From: Diatrype stigma
Taxonomy: Eukaryota > Ascomycota > Sordariomycetes > Xylariales > Diatrypaceae
Assembly: GCA_022225965.2 (NCBI GenBank)
Contig: JAKJXP020000005.1
Location: 744,001-808,000 of the forward strand
Direction of reading: 5' to 3'
Length of the DNA: 64,000 bases
This document shows positions 46,176 to 58,496 of the stretch, piece after piece (the stretch's first letter is position 1; every line of letters begins with the position of its first letter). The notes beneath the pieces were generated by a model. It saw nothing but the letters and a program-made list of their open reading frames with translations. It was not told the origin of the DNA and searched no databases. Position numbers and translations under genes: made by a program.

Positions 46176-48058
46176 CTACGGGCCGGCTACACTTGAAGTG
46201 CGCTGTTGCGGCGGGCCGGAGGTCGCCATCTTGGGTGTCCTGTTGCTTCCGGATACCGGGCTAGCCTGGCCGGGCGTTTGCGATCCAGCCTTTGCCATGC
46301 TCAGCACTGGGCCACCCGGCCGCGTTGGTGGCATGGTCGTAGACGGCTCCCTGTTGGGGTCGACTCCAGGAAAGAGGGCCTGCAATTTCCTGTACAGATC
46401 CTGAAGGTATCTGGTCGTACCCTCTCGATCTGTAGGGTCCACTTTGCTCTCAGCCCCGTCTGGTCCTTGCGTTGGCCTCACTTGTACGTTCGTGTTCAAT
46501 GGCGGGGGCTTCAGGTAGGCAGGGCAAGGCGAGGGCGTTGCCTGGTCCTTCCGATTTGTTAAAGTCGCCAGGTACGATAGATTGGACTGTAGGCGTCGCA
46601 TGCATCTGTAAAGAAGAGTTAGCACTACTCTCACGTAAACCGGAAACAAAGGTACGCACTGTATATAATCTAAGCTAAGCAACTCCTCATCCTCCGTAGG
46701 TTTGCTGTCAGAGCCGTTTGTCGTATTATCACTGCCGTTCGGCACTGTACGCTCTTTCTTGAGGACCTGCTGCGTTTGTTGAATCTGCATCGCTTCTACC
46801 AATAACTCGTTGTTGATCTCTAGTATCAGCGCGAACCTCTCCTTGTCTTTCGAGTCTGCGCCCGGACTCAGGGGTGGCGCGCCGGATGATGCGCCGTTGG
46901 TAGCGCCTCCTTGGGCAGACGATGGAAATGTTGGAGTCTGTGGCGTCTGAACGTTCGATGGAGGTTGGTGTTGCTGTGGCTGCTGCCCGTTGTTCGGCGT
47001 CGCAGACTGCGGCGTAATCTGGGGGATCTGCGGTGTTGGGATCGGAGGCGGTTGAGAAGACGGGACATTGGTCGGAGTCGGAGTGCCCTGAGGTTGGCTC
47101 TGAAAGTTTCGTGGAGGTGTAGGGGTAGACATTCCGGGGTTTGGCTGTGGCGGCTGCATCCGTTGCTGTTGCATCATCTGTTGCTGTTGCGGAGTCATGC
47201 CTGGATGCATGGGAAACGCAGGCATCGGCATACCGCCTCCCATAGCATAGCCCGGGGGCATATTCATCTGCGCGGCAACGGCGGCTCCGTATGGTGTGGT
47301 GCTGTAGGGCGCTGGGTAGTTAGGCACTAGCCGCCGATTTTATGTCAGCATATAGATAGTATATAGACACTGTAAACGCGCCAGGGCTGAAAGGCGAGGA
47401 CAAGTACGTGTCCATGGATCTGTGTATATAGCTAGTTTGAATTCCGCGCCTTTCACAAGCAGGGCGTGAAGATTGCGCGCTCTTGTGTTTGACCTAGTCG
47501 GGAATGCCATCACGGAACCAAGGACTTTTTCAGGCGCAAGGGATACTTGATCTACACAAGGGGTAGATACACATATCGATGAAGTTCAGGCCAAGTGGCT
47601 AAGAATGTGCCAGGAGAAACAACGAGCTTCGACGGGAAGGGAGACGGCTTACTCTGACCATTGGCAGCGGCCATGTGCGGCATACCGGTATTCTGCATCA
47701 TTCCTGCAGGACCAGCACCCGGCATCATATTGGGAGCACCGGGATAGCCGCCGGGAGAGGGCTGGGCGCCCATGGGGAACTGCTGGGGATTGTACATCAT
47801 ATGCTGCTGCGGGTGCTGCGGGTGCTGCTGGTGCTGCTGTGGATGATGCTGCTGGTGGTGTTGGAGCGGGTGCGGATGCTGGTGGTGCTGGTGGTGCTGC
47901 GGTTGCTGCGGCTGATTTGGAGGAGCTTGGCCAGGCTGCTGATGCTGCGGCGGCGGCTGCTGCTGCTGGTGGTGATGATTCTGAGAACCCGGTGGGGCGC
48001 CATAGGGGCCAGTAGCAACAGCAGCGGCATTGGGAAAGGCAAAGTTGGTAGAGTACAT
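46176..48058 (-). CDS. SS18/Snf11-like SWI/SNF subunit, Q-rich
   Basis: Exons (minus) 48058-47653, 47326-46660 and 46605-46176 give 500 residues. The first 290 residues are Gln/His/Pro/Met-rich (long HHQ and PQQ runs). At residues about 298-380 lies an SSXT/SNH-like helical module: ERFALILEINNELLVEAMQIQQTQ, an acidic linker, then LDYIQCMRRLQSNLSYLATLTNR. This resembles the N-terminal domain of human SS18 and yeast Snf11, which docks the subunit to the SWI/SNF ATPase. The third intron junction is supported because the GTGCGT donor restores DYIQCMRRLQSNL. The C-terminus has LQDLYRKLQALFPGVDP then a Pro/Ser-rich tail. The first intron, 326 bp, is long for this locus. Expected role: chromatin remodelling in the nucleus, by family similarity only. 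Confidence 0.72.
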
Positions 48059-50441
48059 GGCTCACGATTCGCCGACACGGGAGACTGGCACACCTGACAG
48101 TGACAGGGCTGGGCGGCGTGTGTGGGCGCGCGACGTGGAGGGCGTGGGCGAGGGCGAGGGCGAGGGCGTGGGCGTGGTGGGCGTGGTGGGCGTGGGCAAG
48201 AGCGAGGACAGCAGCATCGGCGGCGGCAGCAGATCGTTGGGATAGGACTCGCTCGTTCTTTTTTGCTATGTACGAAGTACTGAGATTTGTCTCCGATGAT
48301 GTCCAATGGTGTCCAAGGATGGACCTTCTGTCGCCTCAAGGGTGGGGTGGCACCGAAAAGAGTGGAGAGGGGCGTATGCGTAGCGCGTAGCTGTGCTTGT
48401 CTAACTTGCTTGGGCAGTGTGTGTATCTCGGTCTATCGTCTATCTCGTAGTTGGATGCTCAGTCGATCTTGTGAAACACATCCAGTCTGCCAGTGAACGT
48501 CTCCAGTGGACGTGTCTGGCTATCTATCAGGTTACAGGTATGAGGTGGCACGTGGTAGGTAGGTACAGTAGCTATCTGCACTTAAGGCGCGTCTTAGTAG
48601 GTAGTAAGTTAGGGGTAGCAGGTAGCCCTAAGGCATGTATTTCGGGTATAGATCATACCTGCCTCCCTAGGTAAGTATGTATACTTAAGTATGTAAACCT
48701 GTAATGCAGGTGTGACTGTAGGGCCTACGTACCAATAAACCAACCTGGAATAAACCAATAAAGGTTACTCCCTCTGCTCCCTAAACCCTAACCTAGCCCT
48801 GCAACCAGCAAGTCACCATAACCTCTATCCAACGTACCCTACATGTACAGTCATATAATATCCATGTATGCTTGCCCATACTACCTACTTACGCATCTGG
48901 TAGCTTTACCCTGCTGTAAGTGTGTCTGTCGTGCTGTGGTGTGCCGGAGCGTCATGACTGTCGGGTTCCTTCAGTCGTGGCTTATGGACATATATAGTCA
49001 CGTCAGACAGCCCAATAGGTTGGTGAGGGTTATACATGAAATGCTCTAGAAATTCATGATGTAGTTCTTCAGCGAAGGCTGTGGTCATCGGAACCTATGT
49101 CACAGATATCTCCAGCACGGCGATGTATAGTCTCAAGACTACTCATATTTGCAACAAGGTTCTTGAGTACGGGGCCTTCGTGATCCTCTTTTGTGTGTAG
49201 CATTAGTTACACAGTTATAGACAGAGACTGCGGAGGAGTTAACTATGTTTTTGGCGGGCTGGGAAGATGTAACTATTCAGACGGAACGTAAGCAGTAGTT
49301 ATAATCGTCATAAACCGAGGGTGTGGGTTTAAACCGACAGATGCTATGGTGACATTCGGCCCTATGCAGTAGCAGGGTCGGGCCTTCGAAGAACAGTGAT
49401 AGGACCAGCTGCCATTACGAGTAGCCGAAGGGATCTGGGACATATGCACATGGTTTCGTGTTACTGAGGTAGAAACCATGCACCAGGCACGGCACGAGCA
49501 TATGGGATATAAGCAGCCTATTTCTAGTGTGTGAAGGGCCGTGGTATCTCAATACCTAGGTCATGTATATAGCTAGAGCCTACATGATATCAGACCTGGT
49601 TGGCTCTTTCTTCATACAGAAGCATTGCCGAATACGTAGGATAAGGTCTAGTCATCTGGGAAAATACACATAAGGAGGCTGTATCAGATGTATTCCTTCA
49701 GATCTCATTAATGTCCGCATAGGTATATTCACGGCATGGAATAGTACAATAGCTTGACCATAAATCTGGTTCTGCCGACTCTGATGACTCGAAGTTCTCT
49801 GATATTCCTGCAACATTGGCTTAGTTGGTATGAGGATCATTGGAATAGAGGTGTATAAAACTTAGGGAGACAAAGCTGACCAATGTGTAAGCGCATATCC
49901 GAGGACGAGATGGGCCATATGCTCAACAGTACGCGGTCATAGACAATAAGAGCTGTCTCATTACTTAGAAGCGATAGTCAATAGTTTAGCGTGCTTGGAG
50001 TCTACCCCGTAGTTCAATACGGTTGTTACATTTGTCTCAATGTTGGACATATCAAGGCTTTGTTTGTAACATAGGTCATGCGACATCAGTTGTCATGGCC
50101 TCAAACCCCCTTTAGCCTAACTACGTAAGCATATACGTTAGCATTGAACTCGAGGCACTTATGATGGTGAAGGTGGACCAGTGATCACAGCTAGAAGCGC
50201 GGATATTCGTAGCTTAAGATTGCAATCTAGAGGTATCAGCACTGGTGTACGTGCAATGCAAATAGCATAGAAGTATGGACGGCGCTTACAGATCCTAAGC
50301 CAAAGGTACGAACGAACAACGTCGTAAGCAATGGGTGTGTTACAGCCCCGCCGTGGAAGAGGAAAGGCATAGTCCCATCATCCTTTACCAGCCCCCGCCC
50401 CCTAACTATCAGAGATACGGAGTCGCAAGTTTGCGTACCTA
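48059..50441. other. Intergenic, promoter side of SS18-like gene
   Basis: About 2.4 kb without a supported gene. The first 200 bp hold a GGGCGTGGGCGAGGGC-type GC repeat (48135-48200) near the SS18-like start. TACCTA/TAGGTA and AGTATGTATACTTAAGTATG words lie near 48670-48700. The section 49000-50250 is moderately AT-rich and featureless. Confidence 0.5.
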
Positions 50442-51725
50442 CTACCGTCCACGTCCAAACGCGAATTCCCTCCAATTCCTCGCCAGCCTCTCCACGCCCT
50501 CGCGGAGCCCCCAGCCCTTGACCTCGCAGATCTTCCGGCAGACCTGCTCCAGGGACCGGTCCATGGGCTCGCCGGCCTCGTGGAGGTCGCTCTCGACCAG
50601 GATGCGGTCGTCGGGCGCGGCGCGGACGGCCTCCTCGGCCTTGTCGCCGCCGCCCGTGCCCCAGTTGACGGGGACGGAGAAGGAGAAGAAGACCTGGGCC
50701 GGCACCGCGGGGTGGACGTACTGCCGGAGCGCCTCGACCGGCCCGCTGAACGAGTGCAGGCATATCCGCGGCGGGTACGGCTTCTTCGACTTTGCGACCT
50801 TTTCCTTCCTCCCCTCCTCCTCCTCGGCCTCGTCTTCAGATGACGAGGAGGACGAGCTCGAGAAGTCCTCGGCCCCTTCCGCCACCCGCTTCTGCTGCCG
50901 CCGGGAGTTGACGGGCCTCTCGTGCCCCTTCCAGCACTGGGCGATGGCCTCGTGCAGCGCGCCGTGCGCCTGCACGCCGTGGACGCTCACCGCGCGGCCC
51001 ATCTCGCCGGCGAGCCGCAGCTGGGCCTGCAGTATGGCCGCTTGGTGCGACAGCTGCACTCGGTAGGGGCTAAGCTTCCTGCCCTCTCTGCCGCCGGGGG
51101 TGAGCCCCTCGTCGCGCTGCGCTTCATCGTCTGCCGTCCAGCTTCCCGGGAGGCGGAACGCTCGGTCGATGCCGATCTCTCCGACCAGGGCTAGCGGGTG
51201 CTTCTTTAGGCGGGAGCGAGTCTCGTTGAGGAATTCCGACAGTGGCCGAGGGCTGGGGAGACCAGCGATGAAAGACGGGTCTTTGGACGAGGGAGACGGC
51301 GCAAGGATGGCGTCGTAATGTGCTGTTTTGCCTGATTCCGTACCATCATATGTTGGCTTCGGGACAGTGTCATCGTATAGTTGGTGTGAGAACCATGGAT
51401 GCCAGCCGAAGCACGGCACCACTCGGTTTTCGGAAGAGGACTGTGGTGATTTCAAAGTGTTCAGATCTTGAACACCTTGCCGGGCCGCGATGTCGGACAC
51501 AAGTTGCTGATCTTGGGACCGAGTGGACATAACCGTAAGGGCACGAGCTTTCATGTGCTGTATAGATGATAGCGATGCCATGGTGTCTGTTGGGTGGCAA
51601 TGGGCATCGTATACACCAACATCCCAGGGGAAGGGATCCCGAGACGATTCCAAGGCATTGTGGGCTATATTTTCCGAAGCCTCATTGGAAGAACCTGCGT
51701 CGCCCGAGGTGTGCTGTTGGCACAT
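50442..51725 (-). CDS. TatD-family metal-dependent hydrolase, Scn1-like
   Basis: A single exon of 427 residues from the ATG at 51725; the frame is open further upstream but has no earlier ATG. The TatD TIM barrel has DAHCHPTD (metal-binding HxH), CFGWHPWF, LALVGEIGID (metal Glu), VSVHGVQAHGALHEA, ICLHSFSGP and ILVESDLHEAG (Asp). TatD proteins are metal-dependent 3'-5' exonucleases/DNases. The fungal branch with this spacing includes fission yeast Scn1, named for interaction with the APC/C subunit Cut9, so nuclease activity is not certain. Between the two C-terminal His strands sits an insertion with eight Ser followed by an acidic and then Lys-rich segment (SEDEAEEEEGRKEKVAKSKK). The 3' half is markedly GC-rich. 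Confidence 0.88.
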   Translation of the reverse strand: MCQQHTSGDAGSSNEASENIAHNALESSRDPFPWDVGVYDAHCHPTDTMASLSSIQHMKARALTVMSTRSQDQQLVSDIAARQGVQDLNTLKSPQSSSENRVVPCFGWHPWFSHQLYDDTVPKPTYDGTESGKTAHYDAILAPSPSSKDPSFIAGLPSPRPLSEFLNETRSRLKKHPLALVGEIGIDRAFRLPGSWTADDEAQRDEGLTPGGREGRKLSPYRVQLSHQAAILQAQLRLAGEMGRAVSVHGVQAHGALHEAIAQCWKGHERPVNSRRQQKRVAEGAEDFSSSSSSSSEDEAEEEEGRKEKVAKSKKPYPPRICLHSFSGPVEALRQYVHPAVPAQVFFSFSVPVNWGTGGGDKAEEAVRAAPDDRILVESDLHEAGEPMDRSLEQVCRKICEVKGWGLREGVERLARNWREFAFGRGR

Positions 51726-54700
51726 CGTGTCAAGCAGTACTCGTAAGAATTGCCCAACGTACAACTAGTTCCCAGGTTGAAAGCCGCGAAGTGTCTGGAG
51801 ATACTGAGATGTGTTGTAATTTATACTGACTTGCAAACCTCACCAGGTGTCGTGGTGATCATGCCTTAGAGACAAATGACTATACCTGTGCCGGTTAAGG
51901 GACTGAGTGATAAAAATAGATGGCAGCCTAAACTCCTGACGATGCTCAGCTTTAGCGATCATTGGTAAATACTGAAGTTCTATTCGCTCTTACCGATGTA
52001 AACTGTGTGCCTAGGTAGCTATGCGCATTTACATTGGTCACCTCGATAATTCTCGCGCCCGCCGTAATTCTGCCTTGACTGACGTAACTCGTGAACGCTC
52101 CATTGCCATATCAATACCGGCGATTGGGGGAGCACTGCGCAGTACGAAGTAGCTCAGTCAGCATTTGGACAAATACCTAAGGCTATAGCCACCTAGTAGT
52201 TGTAGCCAATCCTAGGCCTGGCACGGAAGCAATTGTTAGAATAAGCAGGAAGTAGTTTATATAGCAGCCCCCCGCTTTTCACACTATATGCTGCATGTCA
52301 TTTACATGCAGTTATGAAGTCCTTGTAAAGGGCTTTAAGCTGCCATGATATCGTGCGGTTCTGGATTGAGGACTGGAATACCCAAGCATCTTTCGAATTG
52401 CCTAAGTCCCAAGCAATTCATCAAAAACCGTCGAACTACGTAGGACAATAACGGTTCCTGTACCACATGCCACATTGCTGCATCCTGCCACAGCCCAGCC
52501 TTCCCCTTTCTTCTTGACTGGTGATAGCCCCGATTGCGTGACCAAGACCTACAAGCATGTCTACTTACGTGTGTTCGGTAGTTTGCTCTGTGTCAGTGAG
52601 ACGTTACTCTTGTACTCTGGTCGAAGCAGAGAAGACCCTTTGAATCTGATATAAAAAGGGTCAAGGACTTCTCGTATTACAGCGGGCCTGTCGATCTTAT
52701 CTTCCCAAGACGCATAATTCAGGATACGGATGGCGGCAAGTCGGCACATCAGCACGCCTACATACCTACCTGCCTACTGTATATAGGTACCAACTATGGT
52801 CGTGATGATGGTTGACCTTGCTATATGTGCAGCTATGTAGGTTCACCTTCCAAGCCGCGAGGCTCGACCGGGCGGGCTACTTATCTATGTATAAGTGCTG
52901 AAGACCGGCCCTTGGCCGGCCGGCTGACTCTTCGGCTTTTGCTACGTTAGCATCCGACCCGGCGGAAGCGAGCAAGAGACGCAAGGGGTGCCGCTACAAC
53001 CGGGCTTCTGGTCCGGTCGGGTTGCACGGGATGTTCCCGGACGTGATTTTCCTGCAACATGCCGCTTGCTTGCTTGCCCTGCTTTTCTGATTACTGGCGG
53101 GCGGGCGGGCGGGCGGAGGCTCCCCAATGACGACGATGGGTCGGTCCGGTTACGCTTCACGTGCATGCCACTAGGGAGCAACGAAGTGTCAAAAAGGCCA
53201 AAATTGGGGTCGCATATCCACCTGTTGACGTAGTGGCAGAGGACAAAAAGAGGTCTGAACTTGACAGACTGTGAGATAACATATTAATAATGGACTACTA
53301 TGTAGCAGTAGTGAGAGTCTGGGCAACGCCAGGTATACGGCGTTGAGTGGCCTGGTAGCACAATGGTACTATGGTAGGGCGGCAGGGCAGCGGCCGCAGG
53401 GGAGGGCAAGATAACCAATGACTGTTCGGCGCATCTAGTATGTTGGCTGGTTGGTCAACCCGACATGCCCGCGTGCAGAGCCCAGACAACGAACTGGTGA
53501 GACGGCATGCATACCATTACCAGGTAACTGAACGTTGGATGGCTTGATTGGTCGGGCGCGCCTATGGTTACTTTGGCGAAACCTCTGCCATTGATCTGCA
53601 TGCACTCGAAATTACATACCTGGCAGCAGTCTCGTCTACTCCTCCATGCTCGTGTCTTCCCAGCTGCTTCGTCGTCTCAGCGCGACTCTCTAGAGGCCTT
53701 GGCAAAGGGCCGGACTGACATTAAGAGGGGGGCCTGGCCACTACATAACTAGGTACATAGGGGCACCTCCTCTTTTGGCCATGCTCCATGTTCAAGGTTG
53801 TTTGCCTCTCTCCCCTCAGCCCGTTTATTAGTTTTTATTAGTTAGTCTAGAGTGTAACTGCCTAGAGGGCCGGAGCCACGGAGTCTAGTGTATCTAGGTC
53901 GGTAGTGGTAGTTGTAGTGGTAGTGTCCAGTACAACACACTGAACACAGTACTATAGTAGGTAGTTAGACCGTCCGACAGTCAAGGACAGTTATAGTCCC
54001 AGTCCCACTTCCCATAATTATCTCGTACTCATATCATCATTGGACATGCAGCCAGCCCACTTCAGAACCCTGAATTCTATACAGGCAGACAGGCTACAGG
54101 TGGACAGGCAGGCGGGACATGCGGACAGGTAGGGAAATTCCGCGATTTCGTACGGCTTTCTACACGCAGCAGGTAGGGCCAAGACGGCCTTGGGCAGTCT
54201 GGGGGGCCTTGAAGTAATCGACATTGCCAAGCCAAGTCTTGTCAAGTCACTCATACCTACTTCGTAGACTGGAACCGAAAGAGTCGAGGACGATTTCCTC
54301 TCTTCTCCTTTCCGTCGGTCTTTTCTTCTCCCCCCCCCTCCTGCTGGTTCTCTGGTCACTCTTTCCCGTCCCACCCCGTAATTCGTTTAGGTTATCACCA
54401 GGTACTTCCAGGTTATTGCTCTTTGCGCCTGTGTTCCAGGTGCTGCATTCCGTTGCCCGTGCAATCCCCGTTTTGTACCTAGGTATAGGCACTGGATCAA
54501 CCTCCTACCTACTTGGGTAATATCCAATACCAAAATCCAACATAGAGATTCACGACTGCGACAGTAGATGCGGGCATTTAGAGATTTGCCTACATTCTGA
54601 TCGCGCCCTGCCATTCCTTGTTGGGTGGAATCTATGAGCTAATTTCAAGTCACGACGGTTTTCCTCGGGCACTGCGCATCTGCCTTTCTTCGAAACGCCG

Positions 54701-54764
54701 TTACTTGACAGGCACAAGTGCTCTCGATCGCGGACTGCCGCACACTTACACACCCGCCTGTTAG
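51726..54764. other. Divergent intergenic region
   Basis: About 3 kb between divergently transcribed genes, so both promoters should lie here. No coding region is supported. Features: GGCCGGCCGGC near 52914-52922, a GGGCGGGC repeat at 53097-53116, pyrimidine-rich TCTCCCCCCCCTCC near 54330-54345, and TACCTA words near 52755-52790 and 54477. Confidence 0.5.
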
Positions 54765-56995
54765 ATGGGCACCGCCATGCGAAGTGCGTTTTCGCGAGTC
54801 CCGTTCCTTCGACCAATCCGAACCAGCGCTACTTACGAGGAACTCCCTTCGCACGACCTGAGTCCCAATGCGACACCCTTGACCGGGTCTCCTTCACCGT
54901 TGTATAAGATGCCTGAGGCCTGGCGCAAACCATCGTCGCGCTGGCGCTTGGGTATGCTGCTGCGCGCATCTCCCAGAAGATTATTCGTGATAACGCTCTG
55001 CTTCTTCTTTTCCTTCCTAATTCTAGCGGGCGGCACTTTGCGGGCGCGTCGCTACCTGGCCGAGAAAGATGCCGAGAGAGAAGCAGAAGAAAACCCGTAT
55101 CCTTGGCAAAGGTTTCCGATGTGAGGCGCATTTCTTTGAGCTAGAATACTATTCTAAGACATAATCTTGCATCGAATGGGCGACTAATCAGAATGCTGCG
55201 TGACAGACTAGGCGGCTATTACAACGGTATTCGGTCTCTAGTGAACTACACTGATTGGCTCCCTGAACAACAAGCCTCACTGGACGCCGACTTCGAACCT
55301 ACCAAGCTTCCTTCATTCGATCCCGTCGTCGCAAATCCGTACTCTGCGTACGACTCGGACGACTATCTAAAGGATCACTATCCAGTGAAGCAATGTTTTC
55401 TTGACGAGGACGAGAAGGTCCCGGCACCCGATGTCTTCGCCTATCCCGGTATACCAGCAAACATGAGTGCCCCTTACTGGGGTTCGTATGAGACGTTGAA
55501 CATCGCGCCCGACAGATGCTTTGAACGCTTCGGGCGGTTTGGCCCATATGGCTACAGCTACAATCCGTCAGAAGGTGGCCTTGGACTAGCGAATAAATCG
55601 GATCTCACTGGTGTCGACACAGTGCATGGTATGTTCGAGAAGGTTGACTATCGTGATGTAAACTGGGGAAGTGCGCAAAAGCGATGCGTCGAGAAGAACC
55701 GGGAACGCTTCGAGTCTAAGGCGACGGATGGAGAGGCTGGTTCCAAGAAGAAAGTGGAACGCACCGCCTATGTTTTACGGACCTTCACGGGCTACGAGTA
55801 CAGCGATATCCAGTTGCTTTCGCTTCGGGCCATGGTCAACGAGCTGTCATTGAAATCGGGAGGAGAATACGACGTGCATCTTCTCGTGCATGTGAAAAAT
55901 GATTCGATACCGATCTGGGCTTCTGAAGAAGTGTATAACCAGACGTTGCAAGACAACGTACCGAAGGAGTTTTGGGGTATTGCCACACTATGGTCGGAGC
56001 AGCAGATGCGCACTTATTATCCTGGTCCATGGTTGGTGGAGGAGAATTTGTACAATCACGCCAAATCCGACATCTACGGCGTGTACCGAAGTGCCCATTT
56101 CGCGCTGCAGTGGTTTTCCCAGGAGCATCCCGAATACGACTTTGTCTGGAACTGGGAAATGGACGTTCGGTACTCTGGCCATTACTACGAATTTCACAAC
56201 GGCATCTCTAAGTGGGCTGCAGCTCAGCCCCGGAAGCTGCTGTGGGAGAGGAGTGCTCGTTTCTGGATTCCCGGTCTCCATGGTTCGTACCCGACATTCT
56301 CCCAGTTCGTCGAGCAGGAGACGAAAGAGAGGCGCGAAACGCCCGTCTGGGGACCCTTGGAATTCGAAGCTGGCCCGCGCGGCAAGCTGTCTGCTCCCGA
56401 CTTCAACAAGCCCCCAAGGTCTTTCGAAGAGGACAATTACGAATGGGGCGTGGGTGAGGACGCGGATCTAATCACTTTCGACCCTCTGTTTGACCCGACA
56501 ACGACGAACTGGGTGTTCCGGGATGATGTTAGTGGTTATAATGTAACCCAACCTCCTCCGCGGCGCGTGGCTCTCGTCACGATCAGTCGACTGTCGAAGC
56601 GTTTGCTGCAGACGATGCACGAGGAAACGTATAAGCTGCAGCACTCAATGTTCCCGGAGATGTGGCCGCCCTCGGTCGCTCTGCACCACGGTTTCAAGGC
56701 CGTCTACGTCCCGCATCCCGTCTATTTCGACCGGAAATGGCCCCTCGACTACATGAACCAGGTCTTTAACTACCCCAAGGAAACCTACGACAGCCCCTTT
56801 GGCTGGGGCGAGCACAACTTCCTCGGCTCCTCCTTCTACTACAATGCAGGCTTCAGCGGGGCGCTGTGGCGAAGATGGCTCGGCGCCGTGGATACGGGAA
56901 CCGGAGGGAGGAAATGGGAGCAGAAGAACTCGGGCCGCATGTGTCTCCGGGGTTTGCTTCATCACCCCATCAAGGAAGAGTGGGTGGAGTCGTAG
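54765..56995 (+). CDS. DUF3405 family type II membrane protein
   Basis: Exons 54765-55120 and 55192-56995 give 719 residues. A cytosolic N-terminus of about 70 residues precedes one transmembrane segment (residues about 72-92, RRLFVITLCFFFSFLILAGG) flanked by Arg, a type II anchor. The large lumenal part has the landmarks of fungal DUF3405 proteins: RTAYVLRTFTGYEYSDIQLLSLRAMVNEL, YDVHLLVHVKNDS, YDFVWNWEMDVRYSGHYYEF, WGVGEDADLITFDPLFDP, and near the end WGEHNFLGSSFYYNAGFSGALWRRWLG. The family is fungal and uncharacterised; the WNWEMDVR motif and Golgi-type topology suggest a glycosyltransferase-like enzyme, which is inference. The intron uses a GTGAGG donor and a CTAATCAG acceptor and joins FP-I-MLRDRLGGYYNGI. 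Confidence 0.87.
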
Positions 56996-58496
56996 TAGTT
57001 GAAGTCAGGGTCGGAGTCCCTCATCCATACATCAACCAGCATCGTCGATTTTTCATACAGTGGCGTTTTAGGGGCGTTTTTTTCCAGGGAAGCCACAACC
57101 TCATAGATGGATGGTCTCAGACGCATTTTGCATGACAGGGCATCGGCATTACAACATATTCCACCTTTTGTCGTATCCCCGCCCTGCGCTAATACGAGAT
57201 GGGCGGGCGAGCCGGGTCTGGTTCTTCGGGCTTGGTTTAGAATCATCGCATCCATAATCCCCTGATCTCAATTTCTGGGATGACACGACAATAAACTTAA
57301 TGCACGACATATTCCAATTTTTTCAGCTCCTTTTCCCCGCTAGAAAGATGAAGAGTCGGGAATTCATCTTCGGCTGGTAATTACTAGGGCGGTTCTTGAT
57401 GATGGCGATGGCGGCGGCACAGGATATTCCCCCGGTGTGTGTCCCTTGATGATGAAAGGTATTGAATACCTAGTTATGAGCATGTCTTGCAAACGGGAGG
57501 GGAGTACGGGTCTGCATTGCATGGTGTTGTTGTTGTCTCCAGGTCTGAAAGGACGCTGCATGGATGAAGTCCGATAATGAAGGCGCTTTGCACGGACTAT
57601 TCTTACATTGTATATATATAAAGAGAGAGTGAGAGGAAGAGGAAGATAGAGGCAGACGGAAACAGGCCTTCGAGCTGTTTCAGTTAATACTGTAAAGCCT
57701 TGCATTTATCTATATCCTGATATCCTAAACTTCGAGATATTCCGACTAGGTGTATAAAACCAACGTTTCGTCAAATGATCAGAATGCCAACTATTAACCA
57801 GAATCCATTGCTTACCTACGCAAAACCCAGTGCTTTGTTATCTATTTCTTCAACGTCTCTCTCAGACAGCCTATCGGCTTTTACAACTGCTGTCTACATA
57901 CTTCGTAAAATAGCCCCATACCTGCAGTGAGCGCTAGCAGCAGTCGTATCTGCCCAGGTGGTGCCTGAGTCGGACTGACACATGCTGAGCACTAAGGGGA
58001 AAGGAGGGCCTTGGCAACCCCTGTCTCCAGGCTTATCAGCAGCCTATCAGCCTAACGTATCTTGTGTCCACGCGGGCGGGTATCAGCCTGTGGCATTTGC
58101 GTCATTGCCGTTGCTACGCACCTAAACGCACTAGGCAGTAGGGGGAAGCTGGAGGGAGCTGGGGTCCCCAACTGCCCCCCAACTGCCCCCCATGAGCTTT
58201 GGTCATATGTCAGCTCCAGCGCTGTCATGCTCGCGGTATGTATGTATGTACGTACCTAATTACGATTACGTACGGCACGGCATCGGCGGTAAGCTCCTGA
58301 CAGCTCCAACCCAGCCATCTTTCTGTCTTTCCATCTATTCATTCATCTCTAAGACATATCTTGACTGCAGTTCTTCTCTCTTGATCGCATTTTGTATTTT
58401 ATCTTATTTAAACTCTGCCTCCGTTACATAGGCGTATAAGTAATCAGATCAGGCAGTGAGTAATCCCAACGAAACGAAGCACAACGAAACGAAACG
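56996..58496. other. Intergenic, promoter side of aminopeptidase
   Basis: About 1.5 kb with no supported gene. It has a TATATATATAAAGAGAGAGTGAGAGG stretch near 57611-57636, CAACTGCCCCC doubled near 58169-58190, and GTATGTATGTATGTACGTACC near 58236-58256. The last 150 bp should contain the aminopeptidase promoter and leader. Confidence 0.5.

Noticed and set aside
47605..48339. Plus-strand and alternative minus-strand frames over the SS18-like first exon
   Set aside because: Low-complexity shadows of CAG/CAC-rich coding sequence; only the frame from 48058 joins in phase to the conserved domain.
50236..50763. 175-codon minus frame overlapping the end of the TatD-like gene
   Set aside because: Out of frame with the TatD motifs, starts on a non-ATG codon and is Arg/Gly-rich in the overlap.
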